Positions 58,341 to 64,000 of a stretch of 64,000 bases of DNA are shown here, in pieces. The translations under genes and the position numbers were made by a program. The stretch's first letter is position 1, and each line of letters begins with the position of its first letter. Source of the DNA: JALZKA01 sp963734015 (lineage in GTDB: Bacteria; Actinomycetota; Thermoleophilia; Solirubrobacterales; 70-9); assembly GCA_963734015.1 (NCBI GenBank), contig CAVTFG010000003.1, forward strand, positions 1 through 64,000, given 5' to 3'. A model generated the notes under the pieces. The model worked only from the letters and a program-made list of their open reading frames with translations. It did not search any database and was not told where the DNA came from.

Positions 58341-58363
58341 GGCGAGCATTTAGCCTTAGGGTT
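58333..58363 (+). terminator. Intrinsic terminator of maf
   Basis: AACCCTAAGGC and GCCTTAGGGTT pair perfectly over 11 bases around loop GAGCATTTA; the maf TAA lies within the left arm. It is unusually AT-rich for this genome. Confidence 0.85.
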
Positions 58364-58385
58364 CAGGCCCAGCCTCAAGTCCGCC

Positions 58386-58413
58386 TTGCGGCTTGCTTTT
58401 CAGCCGCTACACT
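58386..58413 (+). promoter_or_regulatory. Candidate promoter for the mreC operon
   Basis: TTGCGG (58386-58391), 16 bases, then TACACT (58408-58413). If used, the mreC message has a leader of about 230 bases. I see no gene in 58364-58652; the leader may fold, but I recognise no RNA class in it. Confidence 0.4.
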
Positions 58414-58652
58414 CGGCCTCGCGGCACGGTCGCGGAGGCGGCACCGGACGCCCCCCTCAGAGTCTCGGGCAAGAGCCCTTGCGGCGCTATCGCAGGTGGC
58501 GACTCCGACGTACCGCGACCGCCAATCTGGAACCGACAGCTCCGCATCGCGGCGCGCCCCCGCGTACCCAAACCAAAGCTTCAACCAGCCCAATGCTCGA
58601 TTCGGGAATCTTCCTCAGCCCACTACTCGGCCCGCACCGGGGCCGCTAGCCC

Positions 58653-59534
58653 ATGTACCGCAAGCAGATCCGACGGCGCCGCACGATCCTGGTGGCGCTG
58701 ATCATCACCTCGCTCGTGCTCCTCTCGGCGCACTTCTCCGAGGCGGAGTCGGGCCCCCTCCACGCGATCCAGCGTGGCGTCGCCACGGTGCTCTCGCCGC
58801 TCGAGTCCGTGGCGAGCGAGGCCCTCAAGCCCGCCCGTGACCTCGTCGACTGGTTCGACGAGACGTTCGACGCACGCGGGGAGAACGACCAGCTCCGGGA
58901 GGACCTGGCGGCCGCGCGCGCCGAGCTCGCCCAGGCGCAGGATGCGGTCGGCCAGAACGAGGAGCTCCAGAAGATGCTGGACCTCAACGACAAGATCGAG
59001 CTGGCCGGCTTCGACCCCGCCTACAAGCCCGTTGCGGCGCGGATCATCAACCGCTCACCGAGCGTGATCAACGCGACGCTCGGCGTCAACGCGGGTTCGG
59101 GCGACGGGGTCGAGGAGGACGACCCGGTGATCTCGGGCGACGGCCTCGTCGGCCGCGTCACCGAGGTGACGGCGTCGACCGCGCAGGTGCAGCTGATCAC
59201 CGATCCGCGCAACGCCGTATCCGCCCGGGTCCTCCCGGACGGGCCACAGGGGATCGTCCAGCCGGTCGCCGGCGACCCGGACGACCTCCGGCTCGACTTC
59301 ATCACCAACGAGCAGCAGGTCGAGGAGGGCCAGATGCTGGTGACCGCGGGCTGGTCGAATGACGAGATCTCGTCCGCCTATCCGTATGGAATCCCCATCG
59401 GTGACATCACTGAGACCACGCTGGGCGAACAGGATTTCCAGCGCGTGACGGTGCAGCCCTACGTCGACATGCGCGAGCTTCAGGACGTCCAGGTGCTGAC
59501 CGGCGGCCCCGCCCGCCCCGGGGTGAGCGGATGA
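58653..59534 (+). CDS. mreC: Rod-shape-determining protein MreC
   Basis: 293 residues. A basic N-terminus (YRKQIRRRRT), one membrane helix (ILVALIITSLVLLSAHFSEA), a coiled coil (ENDQLREDLAAARAELAQAQ to NEELQKMLDLND) and the paired beta-barrel domain (VAARIINRSPSVINATLGVN, DGLVGRVTEVTASTAQVQLI, PYGIPIGDITETTLGEQDFQ). It organises the elongation machinery in the periplasm. mreB, normally just upstream, is not here. Overlaps mreD by 4 bases. Confidence 0.94.
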   Translation: MYRKQIRRRRTILVALIITSLVLLSAHFSEAESGPLHAIQRGVATVLSPLESVASEALKPARDLVDWFDETFDARGENDQLREDLAAARAELAQAQDAVGQNEELQKMLDLNDKIELAGFDPAYKPVAARIINRSPSVINATLGVNAGSGDGVEEDDPVISGDGLVGRVTEVTASTAQVQLITDPRNAVSARVLPDGPQGIVQPVAGDPDDLRLDFITNEQQVEEGQMLVTAGWSNDEISSAYPYGIPIGDITETTLGEQDFQRVTVQPYVDMRELQDVQVLTGGPARPGVSG

Positions 59535-60187
59535 TCGTCACCTGGCAGATCGGCGTGCGCCTGGCCCTGATCGTCCTCCTGGCGGTGGTCGTCCAGGTCT
59601 CGTTCCTCTCCTACCTCTCGATCCTTGGCGCAACACCTGACGCCCTCCCGGCGGTGATCGCTGTGATCGGCCTGTTGGGCGGAGCGGTCACCGGCGCCGT
59701 CGCGGGCTTCGCGACGGGCCTCCTCGTCGACTCGCTCCTGCTTCAGACGCTCGGCGTCTCGTCGCTGGTCCTGCTCTCGGTGGGCTACCTCGCCGGCCGC
59801 TACCGCGAGCAGTTCGAGATCGATTCCCCGATGGCACCCGCGCTCCTCGCCGGCGGCCTGACGCTGCTGGCCACCGCGGGCTTCATCGGGCTGCAGCTGA
59901 TGCTCGGGGTCGAGGCCACGGTCAGCCTGCTCGTCGTCCGCGAGATCCTGATCAAGGCCCTGCTGGGGTTCCTGATGGCGTTCCCGCTCTATCCCCTGAT
60001 CCGCTTCGCGCTGCGCCCGGCTCTCGTGCTCGAGGAGCCCCCGACGCGGCGCCGGATCTTCCGCAACCGGCGCCGTCCCGTGCGCCGCCGGCGCCTGCGG
60101 CGGACCAGCACAGAGATAAGCCGGCTCAACAACGCCGGGGCTCGGCTTCGTCCTTCGGACTCCGCCTCACAGGGGGGAGTGGCGTGA
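59531..60187 (+). CDS. mreD: Rod-shape-determining protein MreD
   Basis: A 218-residue integral membrane protein with five or six helices, for example LALIVLLAVVVQVSFLSYLS and GAVTGAVAGFATGLLVDSLL, the latter with the conserved GxxxGLxxD element. A long basic tail (TRRRIFRNRRRPVRRRRLRR) follows the last helix and is unusual for MreD; it probably lies in the cytoplasm. It acts with MreC, PBP2 and RodA. Overlaps pbp2 by 4 bases. Confidence 0.9.
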   Translation: MIVTWQIGVRLALIVLLAVVVQVSFLSYLSILGATPDALPAVIAVIGLLGGAVTGAVAGFATGLLVDSLLLQTLGVSSLVLLSVGYLAGRYREQFEIDSPMAPALLAGGLTLLATAGFIGLQLMLGVEATVSLLVVREILIKALLGFLMAFPLYPLIRFALRPALVLEEPPTRRRIFRNRRRPVRRRRLRRTSTEISRLNNAGARLRPSDSASQGGVA

Positions 60188-62133
60188 CCTTCAGCGGCGG
60201 TCGCTGGAACCGGGATCGCGCGAACCCCGTGCAGTTCCACGGACGGGTCGCGGTGATCGGCGTGCTCGGCCTGATCATGTTCGCGGTGATCTTCTTCCGG
60301 CTCTGGTACCTCCAGGTGCTCTCGGGCGACCAGTACCTGGCGGAGGCTCAGGGCAATCGCTTCCGGGAGCTGACCGTCCAGGCGCCGCGCGGGGAGATCC
60401 GCGACCGCGACGGCAAGCCGCTGGTCACGAGCCGCACCGCGCTCGCGCTCCAGGTACGGGCGGAGGAGCTGCCGGAGAGCGCGAAGCGCCGCGGCGAGGT
60501 GCTGCGCCGCGTGGCCGAGGTGGCGGACATGAGCGCCGCCAAGGTGCGCAAGGAGATCCGCCAGCAGACGAAGGAGCTGCCGTCCAGCCCGGTCACGCTG
60601 AAGGACGACGTGTCGATTGAGCTCGTGTACTACCTGCGCGAGAACCAGGCGCGCTACCCCGGAGTCACCGCGGAGCGGATCTACATCCGCGAGTACCCGC
60701 GGGGGACGACGGCCGCCCACCTGCTCGGGCACGTGCGCGAGATCGGGCCCGAGCAGCTCGAGGAGGCTCGCTACCAGGACCTCGAGCCGGGCGACGAGAT
60801 CGGCCAGGAGGGCCTCGAGTCCGCCTACGACCACGTGCTGCGCGGCGTGAACGGCGCGACCACGGTCCAGGTCGACGCCTCCGGCCTGCCGACGGGGCGG
60901 GCGACCAGCGTGCAGGAGCCCGAGCCGGGGAACGACCTGGTGCTCTCGATCGACTCCGAGCTCCAGGAGGTCGGTGAGTCTCAGCTCGCCTCGTTCGGCC
61001 TCCCGGGCGCGTTCGTCGCGATGGACGCGAAGAACGGCGAGGTCCTGGCGATGGGCTCGAGCCCCACGTTCGACCCGTCGATCCTGGCCCAGTCGAACGT
61101 CTCCAAGGCCGAGGCCGAGTCGATCTACGGGAGCCCGGACGACGAATCGAGCACCGGGGCGCCCAACTTCAACCGGGCGATTGCGGCCGGTTATCCGACC
61201 GGATCGACCTTCAAGCCGATAACCGCGCTCGCCGCACTCGACGCGGACCGGCTGAGCACGGACGAGATCATCAACGACGACGGCGCCTACCCGTTGGGCG
61301 ACGGCAACGTGCTCCACAACGCCGGGGATGCGGTGTTCGGGCCGATCGCCCTGAGCCGGGCGATGCAGGTGTCCTCCGACGTCTTCTTCTACACGCTGGG
61401 TGGCCGCCTCCAGGAGGAGATCGAGGACGAGGAGTACCTGCAGGACTGGGCGACCCAGCTCGGGCTTGGCGGCACGACCGGAATCGACATCCCAGGCGAG
61501 GCCCCGGGCCTGGTACCCAGCCCCGAATGGCGGAACGACCTCTACCGGCAGGGCCTCACCGACCGGCCGTGGTCGTTCGGCGACAGCGTGAACCTCGCCG
61601 TGGGCCAGGGTGACCTGCAGGCCGATCCGCTTCAGATGGCCGTCGCGTACGCGACGATCGGGAACGGTGGGACCGTCGTGACCCCGCACGTGGGGCTGCG
61701 CGCCGAGGATCCCGCTGGGCGGGTGGTCCAGGAGATCGAGCCGGCGCCGCAGCGTCAGGTCGACATCGATCCCGAGTGGCAGCGAACCGTGATGGACGGC
61801 CTGACGGCCGCGGCCATGGAGCCCGAGGGGACCTCGTACCCGGTGTTCGGGGGAGCGGGCTTCCCGATCGACGTCGCCGGCAAGACGGGAACCGCCGAGC
61901 GGCCGCCGAACCCGGACCAGTCGTGGTACGTGGCGCTCGCTCCCGCCGACGACCCCCAGGTCGTGGTCGCCTTCACCTTCGAGGGCGGCGGCTTCGGCGC
62001 CGACACGGCCGCGCCCGCCACGCGCGCGCTCTTGACCGAGTACGCCGAGCGATATCTCTCGGTAAAACCGCGTCAATTCGAGGAAGCGGCGGCTGAGTCG
62101 CCGGACGAAGCGAGTACGGTGGTGTTCGAGTAA
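60184..62133 (+). CDS. mrdA: Penicillin-binding protein 2, elongation transpeptidase
   Basis: A 649-residue class-B PBP. One N-terminal helix (VIGVLGLIMFAVIFFRLWYL), a dimerisation domain with APRGEIRDRDGKPLVTSRTA, then the transpeptidase: SxxK in PTGSTFKPITALAALD near residue 342, SxN-equivalent SSD in MQVSSDVFFYTLG, and KTG in VAGKTGTAERPP near residue 567. It cross-links side-wall peptidoglycan. GTG 60184 is the start. Its stop overlaps the rodA ATG by one base. Confidence 0.95.
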   Translation: MTFSGGRWNRDRANPVQFHGRVAVIGVLGLIMFAVIFFRLWYLQVLSGDQYLAEAQGNRFRELTVQAPRGEIRDRDGKPLVTSRTALALQVRAEELPESAKRRGEVLRRVAEVADMSAAKVRKEIRQQTKELPSSPVTLKDDVSIELVYYLRENQARYPGVTAERIYIREYPRGTTAAHLLGHVREIGPEQLEEARYQDLEPGDEIGQEGLESAYDHVLRGVNGATTVQVDASGLPTGRATSVQEPEPGNDLVLSIDSELQEVGESQLASFGLPGAFVAMDAKNGEVLAMGSSPTFDPSILAQSNVSKAEAESIYGSPDDESSTGAPNFNRAIAAGYPTGSTFKPITALAALDADRLSTDEIINDDGAYPLGDGNVLHNAGDAVFGPIALSRAMQVSSDVFFYTLGGRLQEEIEDEEYLQDWATQLGLGGTTGIDIPGEAPGLVPSPEWRNDLYRQGLTDRPWSFGDSVNLAVGQGDLQADPLQMAVAYATIGNGGTVVTPHVGLRAEDPAGRVVQEIEPAPQRQVDIDPEWQRTVMDGLTAAAMEPEGTSYPVFGGAGFPIDVAGKTGTAERPPNPDQSWYVALAPADDPQVVVAFTFEGGGFGADTAAPATRALLTEYAERYLSVKPRQFEEAAAESPDEASTVVFE

Positions 62134-63353
62134 TGGCGGTAGTAAGCGGACCAAGGCCGCGCGTACAGCCCCGGCCTCGGCCCTTCGCCGAGCCGCGCGA
62201 GAGCCTGCTCGAGCGCGCGGGGGTGATGAGGCTGGACTTCCCCCTGCTTGCGGGGGCGATCGGCCTGATCGCATTTTCGATCTTCACGCTCGGCGAGGCG
62301 ACGGCCGAGGATGTCCCCGGCGATCCGCACTACTACGTGATCCGGCAGGCGATCTATGCGGTCCTCGGGATCGCGCTGATGCTCGCGGTCGCGCGCGTCG
62401 ACTACTCGCGCTTCCGCGAGCTTCGCGTCGGCCTTTACTCGGCCATGATCGTCTCGATCCTCCTCGTCTTCGTGTTCGCGGAGGCAACGCGCGGCTCGCA
62501 CCGCTGGATCGAGCTCCCGTTCTTCACCTTCCAGCCATCCGAGCTGGGGAAGGTCCTCTTACTCTTGGTCCTGGCCGCGGTCGTGATCGACCGCATGCCG
62601 GGCGCCTCCGACGCGAGGCGCACGGGCCGGGTCCTGCTGCTGGGAGCGATCCCGGCGGCGCTCGTATTCCTACAACCGGACCTCGGCACCTCGTTGGTGT
62701 ACGGGGTCATCACCCTCGCGGTGCTCTACATCGCCGGCACGAAGTGGCAACACTTCGCGGTGCTCGGCGCTCTCGTGGCAGCCGCCGTGACGGTCGTACT
62801 GGTGGTCGCTCCGGCGCTTGGCAAGCCGATCCTGCAGCCGTATCAGCAGGAGCGCTTGACCGCGTTCCTCAGTCCAAGCGAGGACCCGGCCGACTCCAGC
62901 TACCAGATTCGACAGTCGCAAATCGCGATCGGCTCCGGCGGCAAAGCCGGACGCGGCGATGACGCGACCCAGACGCGCGACGGCTTCCTGCCCGAGCGCC
63001 ACACCGATTTCATCTTCGCGACGGTCGGTGAGCGCTATGGCTTCGCCGGCGCCGCGTTCGTACTGTCCCTTTTCGCCCTGCTCATCTGGCGGGCGCTGCG
63101 CATCATGACGCTCTCGAAGAACTTGTATGGAGCGATCATCGCCGGCTCGATTGCCGCGATGCTCATGTTCCACGTTTTCGTCAACGTCGGCATGAACATC
63201 GGGATTGCACCCATTACGGGAATCCCGCTGCCGTTGATGAGTTCCGGAGGTTCATCCGTGATCGTCACTTTCCTGGCGATCGGATTGCTCCAGAGCATCT
63301 ACGTCCAGTCGCAGCTCGCCTCCAGGAGTAGGGAAGACCCGCTCCTGAGGTGA
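62133..63353 (+). CDS. rodA: Rod-shape-determining peptidoglycan polymerase RodA
   Basis: A 406-residue SEDS protein with ten predicted helices. SEDS landmarks are GSHRWIELPFFTFQPSELGK, FLQPDLGTSLVYGVITLAVL (catalytic Asp region), LPERHTDFIFATVGERYGFA and NIGIAPITGIPLPLMSSGGS. It polymerises glycan strands using lipid II, in complex with the PBP2 encoded just upstream. The first 25 residues are a Pro/Arg-rich cytoplasmic lead. Confidence 0.95.
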   Translation: MAVVSGPRPRVQPRPRPFAEPRESLLERAGVMRLDFPLLAGAIGLIAFSIFTLGEATAEDVPGDPHYYVIRQAIYAVLGIALMLAVARVDYSRFRELRVGLYSAMIVSILLVFVFAEATRGSHRWIELPFFTFQPSELGKVLLLLVLAAVVIDRMPGASDARRTGRVLLLGAIPAALVFLQPDLGTSLVYGVITLAVLYIAGTKWQHFAVLGALVAAAVTVVLVVAPALGKPILQPYQQERLTAFLSPSEDPADSSYQIRQSQIAIGSGGKAGRGDDATQTRDGFLPERHTDFIFATVGERYGFAGAAFVLSLFALLIWRALRIMTLSKNLYGAIIAGSIAAMLMFHVFVNVGMNIGIAPITGIPLPLMSSGGSSVIVTFLAIGLLQSIYVQSQLASRSREDPLLR

Positions 63354-63359
63354 GCTGAT

Positions 63360-64000
63360 TTGAAAAAGAAGATTCTCGTAAGCGTCGACGCCGGCGAGAC
63401 CCGCGTCGCGGTGTTCGAACGTAAGGGCAACGCCAACCCAAAGGTTGGCGAGCTCTACGTCGAGCGCCGCGGATCGCGGTCGATCGTCGGCAACATCTAC
63501 AAGGGGGTCGTCGACAACGTCCTGCCCGGCATGGAAGCCGCGTTCGTCGACATCGGCCTCGAACGAAACGGCTTCCTGCACGTGGACGAGATCGTCCTGC
63601 CGGGCGGGGAGAAGGTGCCGCGCCGCGGTCACGGCAAGGGCCGCTCGATCGCCGAGCTGATCAAGCCCAAGCAGGAGGTGCTCGTCCAGGTGGTCAAGGA
63701 CCCCCTGAAGACGAAGGGCGCCCGCCTGTCAATGCAGATCTCGATCGCCGGGCGGTACCTCGTCTACATGCCGCAGGGTGCGGGCGTCGGCGCCAGCCGG
63801 CGGCTGCCCGATGCGGAGCGCGACCGTCAGCGCAAGCTGCTGCAGAAGCTGCACAAGGGCGACGGCGGCGTCATCGTGCGCACCGCCGCGCAGGGCGCGG
63901 GCAAGGAGGACTTCGAGCGCGACCTCGATTACCTCCACAAGCTGAACGAGGTCGTCCAGCGCCGCGCCGGCGAGGTGGGGGCGCCGGACCTGGTCTTCCA
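63360..64000 (+). CDS. rng: Ribonuclease E/G, N-terminal part (runs off the window)
   Basis: TTG 63360 with an AGGTGAG ribosome-binding site opens KKKILVSVDAGETRVAVFER. The S1 RNA-binding domain follows (RSIVGNIYKGVVDNVLPGME, AAFVDIGLERNGFLHVDEI), then QEVLVQVVKDPLKTKGARLS and the start of the RNase-H-like region. At least 213 codons are present; catalytic Asp residues and zinc link lie beyond the edge. It cleaves AU-rich single-stranded RNA in rRNA processing and mRNA decay. RNase E and G cannot be told apart from this part. Confidence 0.92.
   Translation, partial: MKKKILVSVDAGETRVAVFERKGNANPKVGELYVERRGSRSIVGNIYKGVVDNVLPGMEAAFVDIGLERNGFLHVDEIVLPGGEKVPRRGHGKGRSIAELIKPKQEVLVQVVKDPLKTKGARLSMQISIAGRYLVYMPQGAGVGASRRLPDAERDRQRKLLQKLHKGDGGVIVRTAAQGAGKEDFERDLDYLHKLNEVVQRRAGEVGAPDLVF

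Overview
This is about 64 kb of high-GC DNA from an actinobacterium. The best fit is class Thermoleophilia (Solirubrobacterales or Gaiellales grade). I base that on several SnoaL-like proteins beginning MSQENVEVVRR and ending AAGLSE, a family typical of that class, and on the actinobacterial gene order clpP-clpX-valS-folC-ndk...mreC-mreD-pbp2-rodA-rne. TTG, GTG and CTG starts and four-base stop/start overlaps are common. Taxonomy is inferred from gene content, not from a marker search.

Region 1 (1-14.3 kb) is an accessory zone of small single genes on both strands: SnoaL proteins, secreted orphans, VOC and cupin proteins, a GNAT protein, two paralogous P-loop kinases, a STAS protein, a decayed HNH nuclease and a frameshifted tyrosine recombinase. 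It carries tRNA-Arg(TCT) and tRNA-His(GTG). From 4.27 to 13.84 kb, almost every gene or gene pair is bounded by copies of one 45-base repeat: a 20-base hairpin with a GGACG loop, a 5-base CTAnn spacer, and a second 20-base hairpin with a GCATGG loop. I count 14 loci, 13 of them in the same orientation whatever the strand of the neighbouring gene, and I saw none in the remaining 50 kb. Compensatory changes in the stems indicate that the folded form matters. The layout resembles gene cassettes and is the main candidate for an undescribed system.

Region 2 (14.4-33 kb) is metabolic. Eleven minus-strand genes (29.87 down to 17.36 kb) overlap or nearly touch: a GntR regulator, a divergent enolase, glycerate 2-kinase, a spermidine/putrescine-type ABC transporter with two binding proteins, an FAD oxidoreductase, a class-III aminotransferase and a 2-amino-3-ketobutyrate CoA ligase. 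Transcribed away from it are a second class-III aminotransferase, a cupin and an alkaline phosphatase. I infer uptake and catabolism of an amine or amino acid, with carbon leaving through glycerate, 2-phosphoglycerate and PEP.

Region 3 (33-42.5 kb) holds a serine hydrolase, an ECF sigma factor translationally coupled to an alkyltransferase-type repair gene, a possibly self-regulated leaderless HTH gene, LemA, an HD hydrolase, CorA, a CtaG-like protein and a membrane-anchored spermidine synthase-like protein.

Region 4 (42.4-64 kb) is the housekeeping block: tig, clpP, clpX, valS, folC, ndk, maf, mreC, mreD, pbp2, rodA and the start of rng/rne. It is interrupted by lineage-specific secreted proteins, and mreB is missing from its usual place before mreC.

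Caution: ten otherwise good genes, including clpP, corA and maf, each carry one apparent single-base insertion in a short homopolymer. This looks more like systematic sequence error than gene death. The HNH gene and the ammonia-lyase gene carry several different lesions and are genuine pseudogenes.
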